Source: Chitinophagaceae bacterium
Lineage (GTDB): Bacteria > Bacteroidota > Bacteroidia > Chitinophagales > Chitinophagaceae
DNA: 64,000 nucleotides
Assembly: GCA_016786885.1 (NCBI GenBank)
Contig: JAEUVO010000085.1
Coordinates: 17,661 to 81,660, forward strand
Reading direction: 5' to 3'
Position numbers and translations under genes: made by a program. The notes beneath the pieces were generated by a model. The model was not told the origin of the DNA. It made no database searches and saw only the letters and a list, made by a program, of their open reading frames with translations. Positions 27,177 to 35,723 of this stretch are shown here, one piece after another; the first letter of the stretch is position 1, and the number at the start of each line of letters is the position of its first letter.

Positions 27177-28742
27177 ATGGATCTGACTAATATTAATAAA
27201 GACCGCAAGACAAGAAGAAAATCCACCCTTGACTTAGGCACCATGGTATATGGTAAAGTGCCCCCGCAGGCAAAAGACCTGGAAGAAGCGGTGCTGGGTG
27301 CTATTATGCTTGAAAAAAGCGCCTTTGATACCATTGTAGAAATCTTGAAACCGGAATGTTTTTATGTAGAAGCTCACCAGCGCATCTTCAGCGCTATGCA
27401 AGGCCTGGCAAATAAAAGTCAGCCGATAGATATTTTAACTGTAGCCGAAGAACTCCGCTTCCGGGAAGAACTGGAAATGATAGGCGGAGCTTATTATGTA
27501 ACCAAGCTTACCAATGCTGTTGTTTCTGCTGCCAATATTGAAGCACATTCCAGGATCATTCTGCAAAAATTCATTCAGCGGGAACTGATCCGCATCAGCG
27601 GTGAGATCATTGGTGATGCATACGAGGATTCAACCGATGTGTTTGATCTGCTGGATGTGGCTGAAAGCAAGTTGTTTGAAATTACCAACAACAACCTTCG
27701 CAAGAATTTTGAAACAATAGACTCCGTTTTGGTTAATACTATTAAACGGATAGAAGACCTGCGTCATAAGAATGAAGATGTAACCGGTGTACCCAGCGGC
27801 TTTCCTTCGCTTGACCGAGTAACATATGGATGGCAGAATACCGATCTTATCATTTTAGCGGCAAGGCCGGCTGTTGGTAAAACTGCATTTGCTTTGAACC
27901 TGGCAAGGAATGCCGTGATGCATCCGGGAAAGCAAACTGCAGTTGCTTTATTCTCTTTAGAAATGAGTGCCGGCCAGTTGGTACAACGTATTCTTTCAGC
28001 TGAAAGTGAAATATGGCTGGAAAAGATCAGCCGGGGCAAAATGGAAGAGCATGAAATGAAACAATTGTATGCAAGAGGTGTTCAGCGATTAGCACAAGCT
28101 CCGTTATTTATTGATGACACACCGGCGCTAAACATTTTTGAATTGCGGGCTAAGTGCCGCCGTTTGAAAAACAAACATAATATCGGTCTTATCATCATTG
28201 ACTATTTGCAGTTAATGAGCGGTACCGGCGAGAATCGTAACAGCAACCGGGAGCAGGAGATCAGTAATATTTCCCGTAACCTGAAAGCATTGGCCAAAGA
28301 ATTAAGTGTTCCAATTATTGCGCTGTCGCAGTTAAGCCGGGCAGTAGAAACCCGGGGTGCTGGTAAGGATGGAAATAAAATGCCCCAATTAAGTGATCTG
28401 CGTGAATCAGGAGCCATTGAACAGGATGCCGATATGGTTATGTTCCTGTATCGTCCGGAATATTATGATATCACCACTAATGAACTTGGAGAAAATAACA
28501 GGGGTGAAACCCATGTACGAATAGCCAAACACCGTAACGGCTCTTTGGAAACTATTAAACTGCGGGCATTGCTGCATATCCAGAAATTTACCGAGGATGA
28601 TGCAGGCAGTTTAGGTGGTACTGGTTTAACAGGGAACTGGAAACCAGTAAGCGATGTGGATGGTGATGGCGGCGCCAAAGTATTTATACAAACAGGCAGC
28701 CGGATGAATGACCTGCCGGAAGATGAGGACACTCCATTCTAA
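27177..28742 (+). CDS. dnaB: Replicative DNA helicase DnaB
   Basis: Hexameric 5'-3' helicase of the replication fork. The N-terminal DnaB domain (about residues 20-125, PPQAKDLEEAVLGAIMLE) precedes the RecA-like core with Walker A ARPAVGKTAF near 226 and Walker B LIIIDYLQLM. The ETRGAGKDGNKMPQLSDLRESGAIEQ region carries the conserved arginine-finger segment. The 521-residue length is normal and no intein is present. A DUF2846 gene begins 11 nt downstream. Confidence 0.96.
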   Translation: MDLTNINKDRKTRRKSTLDLGTMVYGKVPPQAKDLEEAVLGAIMLEKSAFDTIVEILKPECFYVEAHQRIFSAMQGLANKSQPIDILTVAEELRFREELEMIGGAYYVTKLTNAVVSAANIEAHSRIILQKFIQRELIRISGEIIGDAYEDSTDVFDLLDVAESKLFEITNNNLRKNFETIDSVLVNTIKRIEDLRHKNEDVTGVPSGFPSLDRVTYGWQNTDLIILAARPAVGKTAFALNLARNAVMHPGKQTAVALFSLEMSAGQLVQRILSAESEIWLEKISRGKMEEHEMKQLYARGVQRLAQAPLFIDDTPALNIFELRAKCRRLKNKHNIGLIIIDYLQLMSGTGENRNSNREQEISNISRNLKALAKELSVPIIALSQLSRAVETRGAGKDGNKMPQLSDLRESGAIEQDADMVMFLYRPEYYDITTNELGENNRGETHVRIAKHRNGSLETIKLRALLHIQKFTEDDAGSLGGTGLTGNWKPVSDVDGDGGAKVFIQTGSRMNDLPEDEDTPF

Positions 28743-28753
28743 AATTTATTGGT

Positions 28754-29182
28754 ATGAGATCATTGTTATTAACCCTCTTACTTAGTGCCGGAGTTTTTTC
28801 AGAGGTGAATGCGCAGGATAGTACTGCTGTCAACAACAGTATGGCAACGGTTTATTTTATGCGTTCTACCGGTTTCCAGGGTTCTGCAACGGCATTCACG
28901 GCATTCATAGACGATACTATTGTTTGCAAACTCAATAACAAACGATATTCCATTCATTCAATAGCTCCAGGTAAGCACAAGTTTACAGTCCAGTTTGCAG
29001 GAAAGAAATCGAAGGAGAAAGCAGAAGCCGTTTATATAGAAACAGAGGCAGGCAAGGCATATTATATACAGATGATATTTCAGCCTGGTGCTTTTGTCAA
29101 TAATTTATACTGCCAGGAAGTGACGGAGAACTCTGCCAAAACCATGTTACCGGCTATGAAGCAGGATGTAAAATGTGAGTAG
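28754..29182 (+). CDS. DUF2846-type secreted protein
   Basis: A 142-residue protein with a signal peptide ending at VNAQ. The mature part matches the DUF2846 pattern: a VYFMRSTGFQGS opening, IDDTIVCKLNNKRY, the APGKH turn, and a late AGKAYYIQM strand. This is a small beta domain often found in exported lipoproteins. Starts 11 nt after dnaB and ends at a terminator, so it is probably cotranscribed with dnaB, though no functional link is apparent. Confidence 0.75.
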   Translation: MRSLLLTLLLSAGVFSEVNAQDSTAVNNSMATVYFMRSTGFQGSATAFTAFIDDTIVCKLNNKRYSIHSIAPGKHKFTVQFAGKKSKEKAEAVYIETEAGKAYYIQMIFQPGAFVNNLYCQEVTENSAKTMLPAMKQDVKCE

Positions 29183-29216
29183 GTTTATAGTGCCTGGAAT
29201 TCATACATAAAACTTT

Positions 29217-29244
29217 AGTCCAATTATCAATTGGACTTTTTATT
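29217..29244 (+). terminator. Rho-independent terminator after DUF2846 gene
   Basis: Perfect 9-bp stem AGTCCAATT / AATTGGACT with a 3-nt loop, followed by TTTTATTTTTA. It lies 34 nt after the stop codon, and the rsmE start follows almost at once. Confidence 0.85.
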
Positions 29245-29253
29245 TTTACGTCA

Positions 29254-29955
29254 ATGGAGCTTCCTTTTTTTTACATAGTAGAGTATAATACTTTGAAAGG
29301 GGACATCACATTGGATGAAGACACCAGCAGGCATATGGTGCAGGTATTGCGCATGAAAGCCGGAGAACAGATAAACCTGACAGATGGAAAGGGAAACCTG
29401 CTTACCTGCGTGATAACAGAAGAGCATAAGAAGCATTGCAGTGTAGCAGTAAAACAAACTCAGTACACTGAGCCACCTAAAAGAAAGGTCTCTATAGCCA
29501 TTTCCCTACTAAAGAACAGTAATCGTTTTGAATGGTTCCTTGAAAAAGCAACAGAAATTGGAGTGAATGAGATCATTCCACTGATATGTGAAAGAACGGA
29601 GAAAGAAAAATTCAGGTATGACAGGATGCAGGGAATCTGTGTAAGTGCTATGTTGCAAAGCCAACAGTGCTGGTTGCCGGTGTTGCATCAGCCGATGGAT
29701 TTTAGTAGAGCGGTAACGTCATCAGCAGCAAATCAAAAATTCATAGCGCATTGTGATGACGGCGCCAAAAACCAGTTGACCAGTCAATCATATAACCAAT
29801 CAGCCATCATCCTCATTGGCCCTGAGGGAGATTTCACTCCGAAAGAAATAGAACTGGCTTTGACTAATCAGTTTGTTCCAGTATCATTAGGGGAAACAAG
29901 ATTAAGAACAGAAACGGCTGGAGTGGTGGCAGCAGCATTGCTGATGTTGGCTTAA
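29254..29955 (+). CDS. rsmE: 16S rRNA (uracil-1498-N3)-methyltransferase
   Basis: SPOUT-class methyltransferase modifying U1498 of 16S rRNA. The N-terminal PUA-like RNA-binding domain occupies about 1-75. The trefoil-knot SAM-binding region is visible as IILIGPEGDFTPKEIELA followed by LGETRLRTETAGVVAAALL. The family start phrase HMVQVLRMKAGEQ is also present. 233 residues is usual. The stop overlaps by 4 nt the stop of the convergent response-regulator gene. Confidence 0.95.
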   Translation: MELPFFYIVEYNTLKGDITLDEDTSRHMVQVLRMKAGEQINLTDGKGNLLTCVITEEHKKHCSVAVKQTQYTEPPKRKVSIAISLLKNSNRFEWFLEKATEIGVNEIIPLICERTEKEKFRYDRMQGICVSAMLQSQQCWLPVLHQPMDFSRAVTSSAANQKFIAHCDDGAKNQLTSQSYNQSAIILIGPEGDFTPKEIELALTNQFVPVSLGETRLRTETAGVVAAALLMLA

Positions 29956-30590
29956 CTGATTATTCCCAGCTCTCTTACCACATTCATCAGTGATTGGGTG
30001 TTGTGCACATTAAATTTTTGCAGCATGTTTTTACGGTGTGTATCCACAGTATAGTTACTTAAGTATAGCCGGCTGGCTATTTCAGTACTTGTCATTCCTT
30101 CGGACAGCAGCTGAAGTATTTCTTTTTCTCTCCGTGTAAGTGCAGGAATATTATTTTGCTGAAGATTAAAATTTTGCAGTTGTTGCAATATTTTTTCATT
30201 GGCAGCCTTGCTCAGGTAAATCGTCCCGTCCATTATACTATAAATGGCATCAATGAGTTCTTCCCGTTCCATGTTTTTTAGCAGGTAGCCGTTTGCACCT
30301 TTGCGGATGAGCTGGGTGATGATGCCAGCCTCATTTACATAAGTAAGACCGATAATTTTTACTGTTTTATTTTTTTCTCTTATCAATTCGCACAGGCGCA
30401 ACCCGTCAATATCCGGAAGATTAATGTCCAGCAATATCACATCCACTGGTGTTGTATTATCGAGGAAGGTCAATGCTTCTTTAGCTGTTTTTGCGGCTGC
30501 TTCTATATGCAGTTGGCTTTCATCTTTCAGCATTGTTTTAATGCCGTCAATGACGAGAGGATGATCATCAATAATTAGAATTTTTATCAT
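29952..30590 (-). CDS. LuxR/NarL-type response regulator
   Basis: Two-domain regulator of 212 residues. The receiver domain holds the phospho-acceptor Asp in VILLDINLPDIDG (about residue 56), an acidic pair IIDDHP near the N-terminus and the expected Lys in GYLLKN. The C-terminal HTH (LTRREKEILQLLSEGMTSTE ... NYTVDTHRKNML) binds DNA. It follows the histidine kinase gene by 62 nt on the same strand, so the pair is one two-component system. Target genes unknown. Confidence 0.93.
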   Translation of the reverse strand: MIKILIIDDHPLVIDGIKTMLKDESQLHIEAAAKTAKEALTFLDNTTPVDVILLDINLPDIDGLRLCELIREKNKTVKIIGLTYVNEAGIITQLIRKGANGYLLKNMEREELIDAIYSIMDGTIYLSKAANEKILQQLQNFNLQQNNIPALTRREKEILQLLSEGMTSTEIASRLYLSNYTVDTHRKNMLQKFNVHNTQSLMNVVRELGIIS

Positions 30591-30652
30591 AGCCGTAAGC
30601 CGGCTATAAATTTAATCAATCAAATTTAAAAACCAGTATGTGGCTTATTTTA

Positions 30653-32659
30653 TCAGTCGTTAATAAGCAGGTCGATCATCACTGTGGTACCAATATCTTT
30701 TCGGGAATCAATAGTAAGCCTTCCGTTAAGATAATCCACCCGGCTCTTTACTGTTGCCATACCCATGCTCCTTTTTTCTTCGGCTTCTTCGGTGTCAAAA
30801 CCCCGGCCATTATCTTCGATGACCACACTAAGGCGGTTACCTTCCCGGTTTATTTGTATAATAGCCTCTGTAGCATAAGCATGTTTGATAATATTATTGA
30901 TCAATTCCTGGATGATGCGGTAAAGCATAATTTCAACTGAGCTGCTGAGCCTTTTTTCCATTCCAAAAGTTTGCAGTGTTACTTTCAGAAGCTTACCTGA
31001 GCTGATATTACTACAGAAATCCTGCAGGGCTTCTGCAAGGCCGACCTTCATCAATACTTCGGGCATCATGTTATGAGCTACTTTTCTCAGTTCATCTGAA
31101 GCATTATTAATTAGGTCCAGGGTTTTTCTGTATAGCGGATTTTCTTTTATTTCCGGTGTGTCCTTTTGCAGGGTGCTATAATGCATTTTTACTGTTGAGA
31201 AGATTCCTCCTAACCCGTCATGCAGATCTTTAGCAATCCTTGTTCGTTCAGTTTCCTGCCCGTTAATCATAGCTTGAAGAGAGACAACCTGTTGCTGTTT
31301 CTCCATTGAATTTATTTTTTCTTCCTGCAATACTGCCTGCTGTAGAGACAATTTTTGCCTGGCCCGGAAGTTTTTCCGAATCAAAGCCAGAATTATAAGA
31401 GCAGTTGCCAGCAATCCGGCTGCTATTGCGAGGTAAGTGTTTCTCTTTCGCAAGGCATAATCTTTTTGCTGCTGTACCTGTTGCAGACGGAGAATCTCAT
31501 TTTCTTTTTTGTTGGTTTGGTATTGTGTTTCCAGCTCTGTTGTATAGTTTCTTGTTTCACTGTTCAGGATGCTGTCTGTTATTTCTGAATGCAGTAGCAA
31601 ATTCCTGTAAGCATTGTAATAATCGCCGATGGAATCATATAAGGTACTTAATGAGAGAGCCAGGTTCGCTTCAGCTCTTTTGTTGCTATATTCTTTTGCC
31701 AGCGACATTCCTTTGAACAAAGACTCTTTTGCCTGGTCAAAGTTTCTGCTCCGGTAATATGCTTGTCCGAGTGAATTATAATGATTGGCGGCCTGGTACT
31801 TATTATTAAGGGCTTCTGCTTTTTTAACGGCAATGCTGATATAATTAACTGCTTTTGAAAAATCTTCTTTCCCGTAATAATAAGTACCGAGTGTGCTGGA
31901 TATTTCTGCTGCCAGGTTTTGATCCTGAGTTGTATTGCTAAAACTTTCGAGCCGGGGTATATATGTGGCTGCTTCATCGTATTTTTTTACGTATAGCAGA
32001 TCGGTAACAATTGCCTGCAGCACATAGCCTACGGAAAGACTGTCATTTGCTTTTTCTGCCAGGGGCAATACCTTTTTCCCCAGTTCAATTGCTTTTTCAT
32101 ATTGCTTTATTTGGCCTAATAGTGCAATTACGTTTGTGTAAGCTATAAGTGAATTTCCTGTATCGCCGGCCTTATCAAAACCTTCGGCTGCCTTCGTATA
32201 ATATTCGGCTGCTTGCCTGTAGTTACCCATCATATAATTCTTATTGCCTTTTGCATTGAGTATTTTGCAAAGACCTTTAGTATCATGAAGTTGCTCATAC
32301 ATTTGTTCTGAAATAAGGAGAAAAGAATCAGCCTGCGGATACTTTCCCAAGTCAATATAACTGGTACCTGTGAGATAAGCCGTTCTGGCAATACCCATTT
32401 TAAAATCGAGTTTTTTGCTTAGCTGGTAACCTTCCAGACCATATTCAAGAGCCTTGTTCACATCCTGGTATCCGATTTCATTACCAATCGTCATCAGCAA
32501 GTTTACTTTATTAGTATCCTCTTTTGTTTTGCCGAGTTCTTTAACCAGGCTGTCAATCTGTACATTGGATAACTGTGTATACGCAGGAATTGAAAACAAA
32601 AAAAATCCCCAGCATATTAAAACTGGCGCTGGCGAAATGAAGGTTTTTTTTCGGAGCAT
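30653..32659 (-). CDS. TPR-containing sensor histidine kinase (HisKA_3 type)
   Basis: About 668 residues: a signal peptide, a periplasmic array of tetratricopeptide repeats (about residues 40-390, recurring YY..A, GD..NA turns), one transmembrane helix (AIAAGLLATALIILAL near 415), then a NarX-type dimerization/phosphotransfer helix with RIAKDLHDGLGG carrying the phosphorylated His, and a HATPase domain ending VIEDNGRGF ... GMATVKSRV. The ATG at 32659 (MLRKKTF) is preferred to a TTG five codons upstream. Cognate regulator follows directly. Periplasmic TPRs suggest sensing by protein contact (inference). Confidence 0.9.
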   Translation of the reverse strand: MLRKKTFISPAPVLICWGFFLFSIPAYTQLSNVQIDSLVKELGKTKEDTNKVNLLMTIGNEIGYQDVNKALEYGLEGYQLSKKLDFKMGIARTAYLTGTSYIDLGKYPQADSFLLISEQMYEQLHDTKGLCKILNAKGNKNYMMGNYRQAAEYYTKAAEGFDKAGDTGNSLIAYTNVIALLGQIKQYEKAIELGKKVLPLAEKANDSLSVGYVLQAIVTDLLYVKKYDEAATYIPRLESFSNTTQDQNLAAEISSTLGTYYYGKEDFSKAVNYISIAVKKAEALNNKYQAANHYNSLGQAYYRSRNFDQAKESLFKGMSLAKEYSNKRAEANLALSLSTLYDSIGDYYNAYRNLLLHSEITDSILNSETRNYTTELETQYQTNKKENEILRLQQVQQQKDYALRKRNTYLAIAAGLLATALIILALIRKNFRARQKLSLQQAVLQEEKINSMEKQQQVVSLQAMINGQETERTRIAKDLHDGLGGIFSTVKMHYSTLQKDTPEIKENPLYRKTLDLINNASDELRKVAHNMMPEVLMKVGLAEALQDFCSNISSGKLLKVTLQTFGMEKRLSSSVEIMLYRIIQELINNIIKHAYATEAIIQINREGNRLSVVIEDNGRGFDTEEAEEKRSMGMATVKSRVDYLNGRLTIDSRKDIGTTVMIDLLIND

Positions 32660-32776
32660 AACAAATGATTTCAAAATAATTGTAAACGAAACCCTGCTGA
32701 AGGTAATCAGTATATTTTTTCTGTAATCTACCGGATTTTAGGTATTTCTTATTCCGCATTTTGACCAACTATTGGT

Positions 32777-32808
32777 ATTGACTCCGCCTTGCAGCAGAAA
32801 TAGTTTTG
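32777..32808 (+). promoter_or_regulatory. Promoter of the barrel/SGNH/cytolysin-like operon
   Basis: TAGTTTTG (32801-32808) matches the Bacteroidota -7 motif TAnnTTTG exactly. ATTG at 32777-32780 lies 20 nt upstream as a -33 element with the preferred spacing. The first gene starts 34 nt downstream. Confidence 0.6.
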
Positions 32809-32842
32809 TAGCCATCATTCATCACATCAAAACTTACATGAA

Positions 32843-34069
32843 ATGAAACCTGTCTTTATTTCAGCAGTTTGGTTGTTTATATCAACGAATTTGCCACAGG
32901 TAATGTTTGCTCAAACTGAACAACCCGCCGGCAGGGTGTCTCCGAAGGAGCTCGCCATTTCGCCTTCACCGATTTTTGATCTGATGGCGGCTACGCCGAC
33001 ACAGGTAACCCGGATGGCCGATATCAAAGATTTTAAAGTGGACTGGTCATTAAAATATGGTGTGAATCCAAACCTGGCTATTCAATCCCAACCTTTTTGG
33101 GAGTTTTTTTATAACAGGAAAGATTTGAGTAAGTATCAGAAAGCATCAGGCTTTATGCGAAAATTGGCTTCTATTGATGTATCACTCGGAAGTATTCAGG
33201 ATGATGATAACTACAGGAGAATTGGCGGGGCTGTTAAACTAAACCTGTACCGTCAAAAAGATCCTTTGTTGGAGAAAGGAATGTATGAAGATATTGGAGC
33301 AAAATATAAGCAGGAAAAAGAGGAATTGTTACTTCAGTTAAAAGAAGCAAAACAAAAACTTGACACCATAACAAATATCCTGGAAAAACCTGCATTGAGA
33401 ACACAGATAAGATCGCTGGAAGATCAGTTGAATTCCCAGAATTCAAAAAGGATGGGGGAGATCAATGAGAGGGCAAAAATATTTGTAAATGAATACTGGA
33501 ATGCCTCGTCGCTGGATGTGGCGTTTGGAAGAATGCACACTTTTAAGTCTGATAGCTCGGGAACATTTGGTATGAAGCGTTCTAACAGGAGTTCCGGCTG
33601 GGGAGCCTGGCTGAATGGAAACGTTGGTATTGGTAAGCAATTTTTGCTGACAGGATTATTGCGTTCATTCTGGTACAACGAACAGGTTGATTTCATCATT
33701 AAGGATAATACTACGGGTGATGAAACAGCAGATAAGACCATTGCCCGGAATAACCTGTACAGTATGGGTTTAAATCTCAGGTATGGAGGAGCTATATATA
33801 CTTTTTTCGTTGAGCTGTTGTATGAATACAAAAAGCTAAACACACCTATAGAAGCGGTAAATCAGAACTATAAAGTTCCCGGTAATGTGCAAATCGTTGG
33901 TTCTTCATTGAAATGGGATGAGGTAAATCCCAACACCTTAACATTTGGTGGCGACTGGCGAATTAGCCAGAGTGTGATTATTAATTATGGGATGCGCTGC
34001 GTATTTGACAGTAAATGGAAGTTTAAAACATTTACACCGGTTGCTACTATCAGCTGTATGATGCGATAA
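32843..34069 (+). CDS. Outer-membrane barrel-like protein with internal coiled coil
   Basis: A 408-residue protein with a signal peptide ending at FAQ. Its C-terminal half shows amphipathic strand repeats (LLTGLLRSFWY, NNLYSMGLNLRYGGAIYTFFVELLYEYK, INYGMRCVFDSKWKFK) that fit an outer-membrane beta-barrel, though the last residues CMMR are not the usual aromatic end. Residues about 150-212 are a charged coiled coil (EEKL/KQKLD pattern) interrupting the strands. No family recognised. It is first of three co-directional genes and lies 50 nt before the SGNH hydrolase gene. A GC-rich stretch just after the signal peptide (about 32923-32963) encodes PAGRVSPKELA and looks foreign to its surroundings. 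Confidence 0.65.
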   Translation: MKPVFISAVWLFISTNLPQVMFAQTEQPAGRVSPKELAISPSPIFDLMAATPTQVTRMADIKDFKVDWSLKYGVNPNLAIQSQPFWEFFYNRKDLSKYQKASGFMRKLASIDVSLGSIQDDDNYRRIGGAVKLNLYRQKDPLLEKGMYEDIGAKYKQEKEELLLQLKEAKQKLDTITNILEKPALRTQIRSLEDQLNSQNSKRMGEINERAKIFVNEYWNASSLDVAFGRMHTFKSDSSGTFGMKRSNRSSGWGAWLNGNVGIGKQFLLTGLLRSFWYNEQVDFIIKDNTTGDETADKTIARNNLYSMGLNLRYGGAIYTFFVELLYEYKKLNTPIEAVNQNYKVPGNVQIVGSSLKWDEVNPNTLTFGGDWRISQSVIINYGMRCVFDSKWKFKTFTPVATISCMMR

Positions 34070-34119
34070 AAAAGTAATTCCAATAAAACAATTTTTCATT
34101 AACCACTAAAACTTATTGT

Positions 34120-35685
34120 ATGAATGTATTAGTAAAAGTATTTACGCTGACAATCATGATTACCCCCGCCAGCTATTTATCAGCACAGTTCTTCATAAAT
34201 CCTAAAGAGCCTTTTGCTCCCGGCCAGCGACAGGCCAGCGTAACTATTGATCTAAAAGGAGTAGCTGTCAGCCAGTTTAGATCAAGTATTGTTTATGGTA
34301 CTGATTCTTTAGCAGTAAAAAATGCTTTTGATATAAGCAAAAGAGATCCTTCAAAGTACTATGAAACTCCTGCAACGCTTAAAGATATCGGAGGAGGAAA
34401 GGCTGAAGCTATTGTCATTTTTCCACATAGCGGGAACCCTGCTAATAGCAGGGGTAAGATTTTCTCTAAGGGTACTAAAGTATTTTATGCCTGGACAAGA
34501 ACCAATCGTCCGGCCGGTTTTACTGAAGACCTGACATTGAATAGCCCGGTGTATAGTTTTATCATGCCACGACCACTTACGATCGCTTACCTGGGTGACT
34601 CATATGCTTCAGGTGAAGGTGGCAAAGGAAGTGGCAACTGGATGTATGAACCTTGTCACAGATCGGCGAACAGTGGCGGAGAATTGGCCATAAAGAAACT
34701 AAAGCAGGAGAGAAAAGACTTTGAAATAGACTACACTAATACTACATGCAGTGGTGCTCGTTTACTTGATTACTTTGCTGAAGCACAAAAGGTAGAACCC
34801 GGGAAAACACCAGTAAAGCAAGGTATCCAGGTTGATTTAGTGATTAACTGGCTAAACTCTAAAAACTATGATGGTATTGATATATTGCTTGCTGATGGAG
34901 GAGGTAACGATATTGGGTTTGGTAATATTGTTTCAGGAGGCCTGCTGTCTTTTTTCAGTGATTTAAGTGAAAATGAGCAGCTCCGGAATGATGTACAACG
35001 GGAACTAAACCGTTTGCCTGAGTCATATAACCTGTTCAAGAATTACATTGAGTCAAAAACCACAGTGGGTCGTTATATCTGGTTCAATTACCCGAATCCA
35101 ATGACCGGAAATCCTCTTTCTGGGGGAGGTTATGATGCTAATCTCTGTAAGCAAAATCATCTGAGGGCTGCAAATCCAGCTGATTGTTGGGGACCATTAG
35201 AAAATAATATTGACAATAATGAGTGGAAATATGTTCATGATAATGTGTTTTTAAAATTAAATCAAAGGGCAGCTGAAGCAGCTGCGACACACGGCTGGGA
35301 TTTTGTAGATATAGCTGACAATGCTTTGAGGAAAGGGATTTGTAATTGTGAAGGATATTTCAACACAGTTGGCCAGTCAATGTTGCGCCAGGGAGATGTT
35401 TACGGAACTATGCATCCTAATGTAACCGGCTTCAGGGAAATATACCGGGATGCTCTATATAATCAACTGATAAATTCCGTTTCAAAGTTTCATAAAGATT
35501 TTAAGGAAGATGCAAAGGACAGAGCAATAGAAGCGGCTAAAGCCAAAGCCAGGGCTAAAGCTGTAATGCAGAGTAACACTTCCAGGCTATCACTCCTAAT
35601 ATCAGAGCAGAACAAGTTTTGGATAGACATGAAGAATAAACTGAAGCCTGTTGATTCAAAACAGTTAAAGACAATAAATCAATAA
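34120..35685 (+). CDS. Secreted SGNH/GDSL hydrolase
   Basis: A 521-residue exported esterase-type protein; signal peptide ends at LSAQ. After an N-terminal beta domain (about 25-150) comes an SGNH fold with block I GDSYASGEG (nucleophile Ser161), block III GGND (Asn263) and block V MHPN (His432). The residue three before His432 is Gly rather than the usual Asp, as in some Ser-His dyad relatives. Conserved CHRS (179-182) resembles secreted GDSL lipases of the actinomycete type. A Lys/Ala-rich helix (about 460-490) forms the C-terminal tail. It lies 50 nt after the barrel-like gene and 38 nt before the cytolysin-like gene. Substrate unknown; a lipid or acylated polysaccharide is likely. Confidence 0.87.
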   Translation: MNVLVKVFTLTIMITPASYLSAQFFINPKEPFAPGQRQASVTIDLKGVAVSQFRSSIVYGTDSLAVKNAFDISKRDPSKYYETPATLKDIGGGKAEAIVIFPHSGNPANSRGKIFSKGTKVFYAWTRTNRPAGFTEDLTLNSPVYSFIMPRPLTIAYLGDSYASGEGGKGSGNWMYEPCHRSANSGGELAIKKLKQERKDFEIDYTNTTCSGARLLDYFAEAQKVEPGKTPVKQGIQVDLVINWLNSKNYDGIDILLADGGGNDIGFGNIVSGGLLSFFSDLSENEQLRNDVQRELNRLPESYNLFKNYIESKTTVGRYIWFNYPNPMTGNPLSGGGYDANLCKQNHLRAANPADCWGPLENNIDNNEWKYVHDNVFLKLNQRAAEAAATHGWDFVDIADNALRKGICNCEGYFNTVGQSMLRQGDVYGTMHPNVTGFREIYRDALYNQLINSVSKFHKDFKEDAKDRAIEAAKAKARAKAVMQSNTSRLSLLISEQNKFWIDMKNKLKPVDSKQLKTINQ

Positions 35686-35723
35686 ATAACAAAATATGTG
35701 TATAAAACTTTAAAATATTAGAT

